Assembly: GCA_963667815.1 (NCBI GenBank)
Contig: OY764021.1
Source of the DNA: Saccharicrinis sp963667815
GTDB taxonomy: Bacteria; Bacteroidota; Bacteroidia; Bacteroidales; Marinilabiliaceae
Reading direction: 5' to 3' (one strand)
DNA length: 64,000 bases
The notes beneath the pieces are model-generated. The model did not search any database. It was not told where the DNA came from and was given only the letters and a program-made list of their open reading frames with translations. The translations under genes were made by a program, and so were the position numbers. Below are positions 18,869-27,326 of the stretch, in pieces; the stretch's first letter is position 1; the number at the start of each line of letters is the position of its first letter.

Positions 18869-19483
18869 TCACCAAACAGGGCATTCAATCCCGGCACCAC
18901 AAGAACCGCAGTCATCGCATCCGACCAGGTTGTTTTGGCAAACGACCTTGCCAAAATGAATTTCAAGACCATCTCTATCAAGGGAAAGTTCGGCAAGCTC
19001 TTAGGCAAGCTGTATATCCCATTCTATATAATGATCTACGGCTCACGCTTTCATGGCAAAAGTACGGTAGCCTTGATGTTTGCCGATGAATTGGTAAAGC
19101 AACACGGTTACAAAGTCCTGTATGTAGCCAATGAAGAGGGTGCAAAAGGAACGATGCAGGAGAAAGTGGTAAGGCTCGGAATTAACAGCCCAATAGGAAT
19201 CATCGAGGACTACAATCCGAAGTTATTCAAAGATTACGATGTGGTATTTATCGACAGTACCCAAACGACTGATATTTCTCACGAGGAATTTAAAGAGCTG
19301 AAGAAGCAGTTCCCAAACACCTCATTTGTAATCATCAATCAGGCAAACCGAGATGGAAGCTCCAAAGGCGGAACAAAGTGGGAACATATAGTGGATGCCA
19401 TTATGCACATCGAAAACCAAAGTGCAACGATGGAGAAAAACCGCTTTCCGGAGGGCAGCACAGAAAGCATTAAAATCTTTTAG
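18851..19483 (+). CDS. RadA/RecA-like ATPase
   Basis: 210 residues. Walker A is GSRFHGKST (about 64-72) and Walker B is DVVFIDS (about 130-136). Near the C-terminus a Q-A-N-R-D-G-S motif and a WEHIVDAIMHIE segment closely follow the pattern of the RadA/Sms core, where a Lys-Gly-loop precedes LEHMVDTVLYFE. It lacks RadA's N-terminal zinc finger and C-terminal Lon-like domain. A role in recombination, replication or genome packaging is possible; the sequence does not decide which. It starts inside the loop of a perfect hairpin. Confidence 0.65.
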   Translation: MPKSSGSPNRAFNPGTTRTAVIASDQVVLANDLAKMNFKTISIKGKFGKLLGKLYIPFYIMIYGSRFHGKSTVALMFADELVKQHGYKVLYVANEEGAKGTMQEKVVRLGINSPIGIIEDYNPKLFKDYDVVFIDSTQTTDISHEEFKELKKQFPNTSFVIINQANRDGSSKGGTKWEHIVDAIMHIENQSATMEKNRFPEGSTESIKIF

Positions 19484-19484
19484 C

Positions 19485-19817
19485 ATGGAAGAAATGACAA
19501 TTAAATTCTATTGGCTGATTATTGGGGCTTTCAGTTCGCTTATCGTTGGTGTAGTTTCCTTCATCATTCGCAATGCTATTTCAAAGAATGCTACAAAGGA
19601 AACGGTGGATGCTAAAACCGATTTATTGGAAAAGGATATTCAGCACTTGACAAAGGAACTCACTTCATGCGAGAACAAATTTACGGTACTGCATAAGCGA
19701 ATATCAGATTTAAGGGACAGCTCCAAGGAGATTTATGTGAGCAAGGAACTATTTCACCAAACCATTAAGCAGCTTAACGAGAAGCTCGATACCATTTTAA
19801 AATTTGTAGAACGATGA
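19485..19817 (+). CDS. Small membrane protein with coiled coil, probable lysis accessory
   Basis: 110 residues from the ATG at 19485, 1 bp after the previous stop; the longer frame starting upstream lies inside that gene and is rejected. One N-terminal transmembrane segment (about 8-28) is followed by a heptad coiled coil to the end. The arrangement (membrane anchor plus coiled coil, then holin, then endolysin, each overlapping by 4 bp) suggests a spanin-like or lysis-timing protein. Confidence 0.55.
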   Translation: MEEMTIKFYWLIIGAFSSLIVGVVSFIIRNAISKNATKETVDAKTDLLEKDIQHLTKELTSCENKFTVLHKRISDLRDSSKEIYVSKELFHQTIKQLNEKLDTILKFVER

Positions 19818-20227
19818 GAAAGTTATTTGGAAAGGTAATTAATACCGGAGCTGCGGAAACCTTAAAAGAGGGAACGAAGCTCATAGATGAAATATTCACC
19901 ACTCAGGAAGAAAAGCTCCAGGGGAAGATGGAACTTTTTAAGATGGCTGTTGCTGATAGAAGTTCAGCCAGGGAGATGTATCAAAAAGACAGTTGGCTAC
20001 AAAAAGCCTTTGCAATCTTCTTCTTGTTTGCTTGGTGCGGTTTGACTTTCATAATGCTGAATTACTTCATTTTCGATACCATTCAGCTTGACGATTGGCA
20101 AATAGCCTTTATAAGCAGCATCAACGGTGGAATATCTACCAAACTAAGCACCATTATTGACTTTCTTTTCGGTGGTGCAATATCAGGAGTTAACGATGTC
20201 AAACTTAAAAACAGACGTAAAAAATGA
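19814..20227 (+). CDS. Holin-like membrane protein
   Basis: 137 residues. An amphipathic N-terminal half is followed by two or three hydrophobic segments between about residues 65 and 125, ending in the pattern DFLFGGAISGVNDVK and a basic tail. This layout matches the three-span holin group of phages and gene transfer agents. It overlaps both neighbours by 4 bp (ATGA) and directly precedes the endolysin, as expected for a holin that opens the inner membrane. Confidence 0.65.
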   Translation: MRKLFGKVINTGAAETLKEGTKLIDEIFTTQEEKLQGKMELFKMAVADRSSAREMYQKDSWLQKAFAIFFLFAWCGLTFIMLNYFIFDTIQLDDWQIAFISSINGGISTKLSTIIDFLFGGAISGVNDVKLKNRRKK

Positions 20228-20784
20228 AAACATTTGAAGAGTTGTTTGATGGCGTAATCAAACACGAAGGCTATTATGCCAACGTAGAGGGCGACCGAGG
20301 TGGGGAAACCTACATGGGTGTTGCCCGGAATTTACATCCCGATTGGGAAGGTTGGCAATACATTGATGCCTATAAAGAAACCTATGGTGAAATACCTTGG
20401 AACTTCAAGATTGATGTTCCGCAATTGACACAGCTTGTAAAGGATTTTTATCAGCAGACTTTTTACAAAAGGTTTAAAATTGATGAAATCTCCAATGTCT
20501 CACTACAAGAAATCATTTTTGATTGGTGTGTCAATAGTGGAGTATGGGGAGCCAGAGGCGTTCAGCGTGTATTAAACCAGTTCTTTGAAGCTGATTTAAA
20601 GATGGACGGTATAATTGGTAAAATGACACTTGCAGCAATTAGCAATTGCCAGCCAAAGGAATTATTTTGGGAAATCAAAAAAGCTCGAATCCGTTATTAC
20701 CACAAGATTGCCAAGAAAGGCAAAAATCATTTGTTCTTGGAAGGTTGGTTAAAAAGGATAGGCTCGATTGAATTTGATGATTAG
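20224..20784 (+). CDS. GH108-type endolysin (N-acetylmuramidase)
   Basis: 186 residues. The N-terminus has a KHEGYY motif carrying the probable catalytic Glu, followed by DRGGETYMGVAR, then FDWCVNSGVWGARGVQRVLN and DGIIGKMT. This order matches glycosyl hydrolase family 108 plus its peptidoglycan-binding C-terminal domain, which cleave the glycan backbone. No signal peptide is present, so it needs the holin encoded just upstream. Confidence 0.85.
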   Translation: MKTFEELFDGVIKHEGYYANVEGDRGGETYMGVARNLHPDWEGWQYIDAYKETYGEIPWNFKIDVPQLTQLVKDFYQQTFYKRFKIDEISNVSLQEIIFDWCVNSGVWGARGVQRVLNQFFEADLKMDGIIGKMTLAAISNCQPKELFWEIKKARIRYYHKIAKKGKNHLFLEGWLKRIGSIEFDD

Positions 20785-20879
20785 ATTTAATAACCCTCCC
20801 GAAGTTTATAATAATTTTGATATTTGACTAATTATTAAGAAATTGTATCAAAATATAATTTTAATAAAAGCCAAAAATC

Positions 20880-21011
20880 ATGGGAATTAAACCTGGTCCA
20901 AAACGAACTGCAAAATCTACAGGGAAACCTGATAGACGACAACGAGATAATAAGGAAACTCCGGGCAATACGCCTTCTCTCAAACCACACAAGCATAAGA
21001 AAGGAGATTAA
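20880..21011 (+). CDS. Small basic protein (43 aa)
   Basis: 43 codons plus stop. The product is rich in Lys, Arg, Pro and Thr and lacks hydrophobic segments. A possible TAATTTTG (TAnnTTTG-type) promoter element lies at 20812-20819. It sits between the endolysin and the convergent integrase. Function unknown; it could be a chance reading frame. Confidence 0.35.
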   Translation: MGIKPGPKRTAKSTGKPDRRQRDNKETPGNTPSLKPHKHKKGD

Positions 21012-21024
21012 TTTTTCATCCCTC

Positions 21025-22266
21025 TTAGAATGCAGTCAAATGTTTAACTACTTCTTTTTTAGTTTCATCCTCAAAGCTATCAAGGTAAAGTTCAGTTGTT
21101 CTGAGATTATTATGCCCTAAACTCTCGCCAATAAACTCCGTAGATACCCCTGAACGTTTTAGAACTGTTGAAAAGCTATGTCTTGCTGTATATGTAGTTA
21201 AAGTCTTGTCAATACCTACGTCTTTCGCAATTAATTTAAGGTTGTCATTTATTCTATGAATGAGCAGATTTAAAGCTAGTCTTACCTTTTTTTCGGACAT
21301 TTCATCATCTATGTATTTAAACACATAGTTATCAGGTGAACGGTCAATATTTCCCCATTTATTAATTATTCTTTTTAAGTCATCTGTTAAAACAACGCTT
21401 ATTGGTTTGACTACTTTACTTGTTTTCCGTGTTTTTCTGCGAATAAAAGTAATGAACTCACTATCAATATTATTATATTTTAATCTTACAATATCATTCA
21501 TGTTTGCTCCGTTCATCAGGTAACTGAATAACCACATATCTTTAGCTTCATCACGATATGAAAACTCCTCACATTCGTAGTAATATATCTTCTTAATTTC
21601 TTCCATTTTCAAAGCTCTTTTCAAGTTTGAGCCAGAAGGAAGCTTGTATTTTCCTTCGCCAAAAGGGTAAATATCCTTAGAAATAGCACCTTCACGATGT
21701 GCAATTTTAAATATTGCTCGCGTTGACCCCATATAGGTATTAATTGAAGACATTGAAAGTCCTCTTTTATCAACCATCCATTTCTCATACTTTTCAAGTT
21801 CCTGAACTGTTAGTTCCTTAAAGTCGATTTGTTTACTGCCAAAGTAAAGTTTTAGGGTTCTCATCGCAGTAGTGAATTGTTGCCAACTACACCATTGGTC
21901 ATTTTCTCCAAATTCTTTTATACGCCTTTCAAAATAATATATGATATTGGTAAGGTCGCCTCCTGCAATACCAAATTTTGTCTTAAACTGCCTAAATGAG
22001 AATGTTTCCATTTTAGCAATAATCTTATTTGCCTTATCTTCTATTAAAGAAAACTCTAATTTAATATCCTTGTAAATTCCTCTTGGCTTTGGAGCGGTAA
22101 CTTTATTAAATTCCTCTGGGGTAAATTCATAAACACGCTCTTTATTGTCAATGCTGTAATACATTTGTTTTCGGTTGTATGTAACCCTGAGTTTAGCAGG
22201 ATGCTTACCGTTCTTCTTTGTTTGACTTTTATATAAAACTATTGCTGTACTAACTTTTGCTCCCAT
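21025..22266 (-). CDS. Tyrosine recombinase/integrase, Bacteroidota arm-domain type
   Basis: 413 residues from the Met at 22266, the usual start of this family; a start at 22302 adds 12 residues. An N-terminal arm-binding domain is followed by a SAM-like core-binding domain and a catalytic domain with TARHSFST, LGHNNLRTTELYLDS and the nucleophilic Tyr. The position usually holding the first catalytic Arg reads NGANMNDIVRLK, as in several Bacteroidota integrases; the IntDOT enzyme also lacks that Arg. It most likely integrates the virus-like element, but it also sits divergently at the head of the cassette array, the place of intI in an integron. Confidence 0.85.
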   Translation of the reverse strand: MGAKVSTAIVLYKSQTKKNGKHPAKLRVTYNRKQMYYSIDNKERVYEFTPEEFNKVTAPKPRGIYKDIKLEFSLIEDKANKIIAKMETFSFRQFKTKFGIAGGDLTNIIYYFERRIKEFGENDQWCSWQQFTTAMRTLKLYFGSKQIDFKELTVQELEKYEKWMVDKRGLSMSSINTYMGSTRAIFKIAHREGAISKDIYPFGEGKYKLPSGSNLKRALKMEEIKKIYYYECEEFSYRDEAKDMWLFSYLMNGANMNDIVRLKYNNIDSEFITFIRRKTRKTSKVVKPISVVLTDDLKRIINKWGNIDRSPDNYVFKYIDDEMSEKKVRLALNLLIHRINDNLKLIAKDVGIDKTLTTYTARHSFSTVLKRSGVSTEFIGESLGHNNLRTTELYLDSFEDETKKEVVKHLTAF

Positions 22267-22302
22267 ACAAACTGTTTTTCGTTTTTTTACTATATTGTAC
22301 AA

Positions 22303-22464
22303 CCCTTTATTTACTGGGTTTTATGTATGTTTTAATTCATATACATTCTAACATACAAATACATGTCAAATATAGGAATTTTGGGTAATATAACGAAATT
22401 GAAAATGTGCTAATAAGCTGTATTTGAACTATTAAGAAACATTAAGAAATAAAAAGAAAGTAAT
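22303..22464. other. Spacer between integrase and array, possible att region
   Basis: About 160 bp, AT-rich, with the integrase promoter expected here. Repeated short ATACA-type words occur (for example around 22320-22365). It would contain the right attachment site of the element, or an attI-like site if the recombinase serves the array. No core duplication can be recognised because the left end is outside the window. Confidence 0.3.
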
Positions 22465-22594
22465 GTACAATGTATATACGAAATAGGCGATATAGTAGTA
22501 AATTCAAGGGCTGTAGCCCGCTTCAACTTCTCAACGGTTTGATAGATTTGAAGCCCGCAATCGCCTACATTGCATATACTTACCGTTGTGTGCC
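22465..22594 (+). repeat. Array site 1 (attC-like)
   Basis: Imperfect palindrome with an internal GGGCTgtAGCCC hairpin. The right arm GTTGTGTGCC opens cassette 1. The left arm reads TACAATG where the near-identical site 11 reads AACAATG, so the expected AAC is degenerate. Confidence 0.7.
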
Positions 22595-22646
22595 ATTAAG
22601 ACAGAACATCACAGTTAACTGAAACATTAACCTAGAAAAATAATTT

Positions 22647-23672
22647 ATGCCAGCCGAATTACACTTTTTAAATGTCAAAGAAGGGGATTGCTCTTGGATA
22701 AAGCACCCAAATGGAAAAAATACAGTGATTGATGTATTTAATGCTAGTATTGAAAAGCAGGAGGAAGCAGATGCCAAAACAAAATTATTTTCTGCTTTGG
22801 AAATTAATGCGTCAATTAAAGCTAAGGGTATAAAAGGTAATTTTGGACAAAAGGCATACCCTGTAAACCCTATCGAATACTTAAAAGAACATAATGTGAG
22901 TTCGATTTTCAGGTTTGTTGTAACTCATCCTGACATGGACCATATAGGAGGAATAAAAGATTTCTTTGCGACATTCAATCCTTCAAATATATGGGATACT
23001 GATAATAAAAAGGAAATGGGTTCTTTTGAAGGGTCTCCATACAGTGAAGATGATTGGAAGTTTTATAAAAATATACGAGATGGTAAAGACACTAACCAAA
23101 CAAGACTGACTCTTTATAGTGGTTCAACAGGAAAGTATTATAATAGAAATGAAGATGATACATGTTGTGGTAATGGTTTGTTCATACGAGCAACAACACC
23201 TGAACTTTTAAAAGCTGCAATTGATGCAGATGACTATAACGATTGTTCTTATGTTATATCATATAGACCTCCAAATGGTGCGCATGTAATATTTGCTGGC
23301 GACTCTCATGATAATACTTGGGAACATATATTAAAAACATGGAAAGAAGATGTTGAAAATTGTGATATTTTAATTGCTCCCCATCATGGACGTGACTCAG
23401 ATAGGTCTTATGAATTTTTGGATGTTCTAAAGCCAAAGATTACTTTCTTTGGTAATGCAAAGCATCAACATTTAGCATATGATGCTTGGACAAATAGAAG
23501 TTTAGAGAAATTTACTAATAATCAAGGCAATTGTTTAATTGCTAAATTCCTTGATAAAAGCACTGAAATAAGGTGTACTTATAAAAAGTTTGCTGAGAAA
23601 TATTGCGAAGAAAATGGTTATGAGACATCATTTGATTCAAGTACAAAAAGTTATTACTTAAAAACGCTATGA
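22647..23672 (+). CDS. MBL-fold hydrolase, ComEC-type metal motif (cassette 1)
   Basis: 341 residues. THPDMDHIGG (about 93-102) is the H-x-D-x-D-H metal-binding motif seen in ComEC-type metallo-beta-lactamase-fold proteins. GDSHDN and APHHGRDSD (about 246-253) supply further ligands. No signal peptide or membrane span is present, so it should be a cytoplasmic hydrolase, perhaps acting on nucleic acids or nucleotides. It overlaps the following membrane-protein gene by 4 bp in the same cassette, so the two probably work together. A defence role is plausible but unproven. Confidence 0.7.
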   Translation: MPAELHFLNVKEGDCSWIKHPNGKNTVIDVFNASIEKQEEADAKTKLFSALEINASIKAKGIKGNFGQKAYPVNPIEYLKEHNVSSIFRFVVTHPDMDHIGGIKDFFATFNPSNIWDTDNKKEMGSFEGSPYSEDDWKFYKNIRDGKDTNQTRLTLYSGSTGKYYNRNEDDTCCGNGLFIRATTPELLKAAIDADDYNDCSYVISYRPPNGAHVIFAGDSHDNTWEHILKTWKEDVENCDILIAPHHGRDSDRSYEFLDVLKPKITFFGNAKHQHLAYDAWTNRSLEKFTNNQGNCLIAKFLDKSTEIRCTYKKFAEKYCEENGYETSFDSSTKSYYLKTL

Positions 23673-24175
23673 TGAAAGAAATAATCGAGAAAATATCATC
23701 CTATAACTTATTTAACTACCTATTACCAGGGATTATTTTTGTTTATTTAATATCAACAATAACCACTATAAATATTATTCAAGAGAATCTGTTGATAGGT
23801 GCTTTTCTGTATTACTTCATAGGATTAATCATCAGTAGAATTGGTTCTGTAATTATTGAGCCATTATTAAGGAAATCAAAATTTGTCAGATTTGCGGAAT
23901 ATTCTGATTTTGTTAAGTATTCTCAACAAGATAGCAAGATTGATACATTATCAGAGAGTAATAACATGTATAGAACTCTAATATCAATGTTTTTATGTCT
24001 TTTGATTTTAAAAGGCTATTCTTGGCTTGCAGACAAATGGGAAATTAATAATAAAATGAGTATTGTAATTTTGGTTGTATCCTTATTGATTCTATTTCTA
24101 TTCTCATATAAAAAACAAACGAATTATATAACTAAAAGGATTGAAGCACATAAGAATAACGGCACACAACAATAA
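23669..24175 (+). CDS. Four-span membrane protein (cassette 1)
   Basis: 168 residues with hydrophobic segments around residues 14-32, 38-58, 104-120 and 128-148. It overlaps the MBL-fold gene by an ATGA. The last four codons and stop lie inside the left arm of site 2, so its C-terminus is written by the recombination site. It may anchor or be regulated by the MBL protein. No family is recognised. Confidence 0.6.
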   Translation: MMKEIIEKISSYNLFNYLLPGIIFVYLISTITTINIIQENLLIGAFLYYFIGLIISRIGSVIIEPLLRKSKFVRFAEYSDFVKYSQQDSKIDTLSESNNMYRTLISMFLCLLILKGYSWLADKWEINNKMSIVILVVSLLILFLFSYKKQTNYITKRIEAHKNNGTQQ

Positions 24176-24297
24176 ATATACGTAATGCGGGGCGATTTAG
24201 TAAATTTGAACTTTAAAGCATTTAATAAACAGCATAGCGGTTTGATAGTGAAGTGCCTTGAAATCCCGCACTACGCATATTCGAGCCGTTGGCAACA
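24161..24297 (+). repeat. Array site 2 (attC-like)
   Basis: The left arm GGCACACAAC is the reverse complement of cassette 1's start, and the right arm GTTGGCAAC starts cassette 2. The inner arms pair around GCGG/CCGC-type segments. The centre shares AGCGGTTTGA with site 3. Confidence 0.8.
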
Positions 24298-24305
24298 AGC
24301 AAAAA

Positions 24306-25121
24306 ATGAAGAAGTACGGGATTAAAATATTATACGGAATATTATTAATAGGAATTGTAATTTCAATTTTTCATGCGTTGAATGATAGTGGAGGTTCTGC
24401 ATTTGGAAATATTATTGAGACATTTATTTACACCTCTCTACTGATATTTATATCATCTATTACTCTATTAATATTATCATTTAAATATTTTTCTAAAAAA
24501 GTGGCTATTTGGATTTTATTGCTTTTAAGTATTCCTCTTGCGATAAAATATATTAGCTATTCTGTTATTGAATTGTATTTAGAAATAATTGATACAACAA
24601 CTCCTAAAGAATATATTTATAACGTTAAGGTTGATTTAAATAGCTACCGTCAAGACAAAGCTAGATTACAAAAACAGGTTGACAGTTTAATAAAAATTGA
24701 AATTATTCTAAAACCTGCAGAATTATCACGTAGATACTTTGGTGGACAATTTTATGAGGACACATTAGAAAGAGACTGGGCAATAGATTTACCACTTTCA
24801 TTAGAATACAAACAAACTATTATTGATACTCTTTTTTATAGTGAAAACGGGAATGAGGTTATTGCTGGACTGTTAATAAACAAGGTGTTTAATGAATACA
24901 TTGATTATCCTAATGGAGGCATTGAGTTTATTGGAAGAGGTTTTACATATGACAAAGATAAAATTAAACCTTTCGTAATGCTTAGGAATTCAGTATCTGG
25001 GCATAAGACGTATAGTTCTTGTTCTGACAGATTAAGATATTACTATTTCAAGAAAATTGGTTCTTATGGAAACAAACTGAATATGAATGACACCAGATTT
25101 TTAAATAGTGATGAACAATAA
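24306..25121 (+). CDS. Membrane protein of unknown function (cassette 2)
   Basis: 271 residues from the ATG at 24306, 16 bp into the cassette; a longer frame would start inside the recombination site. Three hydrophobic segments lie in the first ~100 residues (about 7-25, 42-66 and 72-98). A soluble C-terminal domain with a DSLIKIEIILKPAELSRRYF segment follows. No family is recognised. It ends 6 bp before the left arm of site 3. With almost no leader in its own cassette it may rely on a promoter inside site 2. Confidence 0.5.
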   Translation: MKKYGIKILYGILLIGIVISIFHALNDSGGSAFGNIIETFIYTSLLIFISSITLLILSFKYFSKKVAIWILLLLSIPLAIKYISYSVIELYLEIIDTTTPKEYIYNVKVDLNSYRQDKARLQKQVDSLIKIEIILKPAELSRRYFGGQFYEDTLERDWAIDLPLSLEYKQTIIDTLFYSENGNEVIAGLLINKVFNEYIDYPNGGIEFIGRGFTYDKDKIKPFVMLRNSVSGHKTYSSCSDRLRYYYFKKIGSYGNKLNMNDTRFLNSDEQ

Positions 25122-25127
25122 ATGCCA

Positions 25128-25263
25128 GTTGCCAACAAAAAATATAGGTCATTTGGCGGATAGTGCTAAATTTAAGCGTGTTAACATTTAATAAACGTAT
25201 TAGCGGTTTGACGGGTTGGTGTTTCAAAATGCCAAACGCCCCATATTTAAACCGTTGTGGGTT
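25128..25263 (+). repeat. Array site 3 (attC-like)
   Basis: The left arm GTTGCCAAC complements cassette 2's start, and the right arm GTTGTGGGTT starts cassette 3. Inner pairing is ATATAGG...GGCG with CGCCCCATAT. Same subclass as site 2. Confidence 0.8.
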
Positions 25264-25340
25264 ATAATCGATTTACAGCTCTAGTGTTAATTATTAGAGA
25301 AAGGAGCATTTTCTACAATCAAAAATGAACATTATTAAAT

Positions 25341-25889
25341 ATGGTTCGCGAAATAGATAATCCTCTAAGATTGAGTGAAAAAATAATAAACGAAATCGGT
25401 AATAGTATTTCAAATTCAAAAGAGGGAATTATTAGAGAAACTGGTAGTTGCCTTTACAATTTGAGAGAAATAAAATTTCGTTCGGAACAATTGAATATAA
25501 ATGAGAATGCTCGTTGTAATTTTGAATTATTTGAAAATGGGGTGTTATTAAGAATTAATGATAATCAACGATACTATGTGTTGCCGTTATATTATAATTC
25601 CAATTTTCAAATAGAAATATTTCAAGGTCGAAAGATGGTAGTTCTATCAAGAATTGCGACAATTCTGAGTTTATTTGGTGTAGATAAAGATTTCTTAGGA
25701 AAATACTGGATTTTTAGACGAGGTTATTCTTATGAAAGATTTAAAATGAAAATAAAAACAGAAGATGAGTTATTATTGTTGGATTCAAGTGGAAGAAACT
25801 TTAAAGGAGCAATGAAATATTTTAGTAAAAGTGTTATAGGAGAGAGAATTACAACCCACAACAATGCATATAAGTCATGTGGGGAGTAG
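25341..25889 (+). CDS. Unknown protein (cassette 3)
   Basis: 182 residues, soluble, with no signal peptide or recognisable motif. A mixed alpha/beta composition with a central beta-rich part (FELFENGVLLRINDNQRYYVLPL) is visible. The last dozen codons and stop lie inside the left part of site 4, so the C-terminal residues are encoded by the recombination site. Function unknown. Confidence 0.5.
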   Translation: MVREIDNPLRLSEKIINEIGNSISNSKEGIIRETGSCLYNLREIKFRSEQLNINENARCNFELFENGVLLRINDNQRYYVLPLYYNSNFQIEIFQGRKMVVLSRIATILSLFGVDKDFLGKYWIFRRGYSYERFKMKIKTEDELLLLDSSGRNFKGAMKYFSKSVIGERITTHNNAYKSCGE

Positions 25890-26049
25890 GTGCGTTGCGA
25901 ATGATGGTGATTTCAATTTGTCCGCCCATTGCTTTTAAATCGACACTTTCTTATTAATTTAGCCTATTGAAAAGCAATGGGCTAAGTGAGATTTTGAGAG
26001 GTCGGATTATTTCAATCCCCACACGCCTCATATGCGGTCCGTTGCCAGC
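25853..26049 (+). repeat. Array site 4 (attC-like)
   Basis: The left arm AACCCACAAC complements cassette 3's start, and the right arm GTTGCCAGC starts cassette 4. The long 197-bp palindrome contains paired CCCATTGCTTTT and AAAAGCAATGGG. Same subclass as sites 8, 9 and 10. Confidence 0.8.
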
Positions 26050-26063
26050 AACCAAAAAGAAAG

Positions 26064-26528
26064 ATGCATAAACTTGGACTTGTTATATTGATTATTGGAA
26101 TTTTATATTCGTGTTCATCAAAATTAAAGATTAGTAAGAATACAAATAATAAAAGTTCAATTCATACAGAAAAATTTATAATGCCTCAACGATCATTAAA
26201 AATGGACTTGGTATTAAATGAAAAATTTTTGAATCGGTATGAGAATAATGGTTTCCAATACTCAGCGTTGTTAACTTTAAACAAGGATAGCACATTTATA
26301 TATAGTTATTTCTATGAAATTGGTCACGCTTTGACAGTGGGGACATATAAAGAAAAAGATAATTATTACACGTTAAATTGGGATAGTTTAGAAACAATAA
26401 AGGCTTATAGAGATACTACATTTTTAAAACAAACACTAAAAGTCGAAGGACCTAAAACTCTTCCTAATAAAATTAAGAATGTTGTGTTTTATTTACAGAA
26501 TGATACATTGAAATTTATAAATGAATAG
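26064..26528 (+). CDS. Lipoprotein of unknown function (cassette 4)
   Basis: 154 residues. The N-terminal hydrophobic signal ends in LYSC, a lipobox, so the mature protein should be lipid-anchored on the periplasmic side. The remainder resembles small Bacteroidota lipoproteins with a lipocalin-like beta pattern (YSALLTLNKDSTFIYSYFYEIG, then GTYKEKDNYYTL). Exact function unknown. The cassette is short (622 bp) and the gene stops 8 bp before the left arm of site 5. Confidence 0.55.
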   Translation: MHKLGLVILIIGILYSCSSKLKISKNTNNKSSIHTEKFIMPQRSLKMDLVLNEKFLNRYENNGFQYSALLTLNKDSTFIYSYFYEIGHALTVGTYKEKDNYYTLNWDSLETIKAYRDTTFLKQTLKVEGPKTLPNKIKNVVFYLQNDTLKFINE

Positions 26529-26536
26529 AAATGGCA

Positions 26537-26672
26537 GCTGGCAACACGCTATGTAATTTAAAGGCAGAGCAGCAGTGATTTGGGAGTTTGGTTCCCGCAG
26601 GTTGTCCTTGTCTTGGCAGACAAAGACGCAGTGCGCAAACTGCCTCAAAATTAATAGCCAGCGTTATAGCCT
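26537..26672 (+). repeat. Array site 5 (attC-like)
   Basis: The left arm GCTGGCAAC complements cassette 4's start, and the right arm GTTATAGCCT starts cassette 5. The central CTTGTCTTGGCAGACAAAG hairpin is shared in type with site 6. Confidence 0.8.
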
Positions 26673-26693
26673 ATTAGAACAAATAATACTTAC

Positions 26694-27326
26694 ATGAAAC
26701 AAATTTTAATATTTATTATACCAATTATTCTTTTCTCATGCAGAATTGAAAAAAAGAAGAGAATTGATTCAAATGTTTTAAAAAATGAAACTTCAATTTC
26801 AAATGAACAAAATGCTAAAAATAAAATTGAAATAATAGATACTATAGGTTATGAAATGGTTAGTGGGGACAAAATTAAATTGTTAAAACAACTCGATTCA
26901 TTAGCAAGGAGTAAATGGACAGATAATTACATGCCCCAAGGGCTAATCCCATTAAGCTTATACTCTGCCTATCAACTTTATGAGACTGAAATAAATAAGA
27001 ATATTAAAATAAAAGCAATAATAACTTATGCTGATGATTGGACACGTATGCATTTAATTACTTGTTCTTTGGATTCAAATCTCATAGACTATAAAGAAAT
27101 TGGTGAAAATATGAGTTATTTAATGGAGCAAACAGATTCATTTGAAATGTATATGGATAATGATGCTAAATTGATTGTTCTAAATGATTCAACATATAAA
27201 ATAGAACAAATAGAAACGACAACTAAAGACTTCTATGATGAATCAGTGAAAGATACAGTTATGACATTTAAAACTGATTCAATATTTTTTGTTGATAGAG
27301 ATGGAAGAATTAATAACAGGCTATAA
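26694..27326 (+). CDS. Lipoprotein of unknown function (cassette 5)
   Basis: 210 residues. The signal ends in the lipobox LFSC followed by basic residues. The mature part is helical near residues 55-75 and beta-rich later. No family is recognised. The stop codon TAA lies inside the left arm of site 6 (CTATAAC), so coding sequence and recombination site overlap exactly at the gene's end. Confidence 0.55.
   Translation: MKQILIFIIPIILFSCRIEKKKRIDSNVLKNETSISNEQNAKNKIEIIDTIGYEMVSGDKIKLLKQLDSLARSKWTDNYMPQGLIPLSLYSAYQLYETEINKNIKIKAIITYADDWTRMHLITCSLDSNLIDYKEIGENMSYLMEQTDSFEMYMDNDAKLIVLNDSTYKIEQIETTTKDFYDESVKDTVMTFKTDSIFFVDRDGRINNRL

Noticed and set aside
19395..19484. Upstream extension of the coiled-coil lysis-region gene
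   Set aside because: The 30 extra codons lie inside the RadA-like gene in another frame, are very basic and precede the natural membrane-anchor start.
24258..24305. Upstream extension of the cassette 2 gene
   Set aside because: It would start inside site 2 and lacks an ATG; the ATG at 24306 starts a proper membrane protein.
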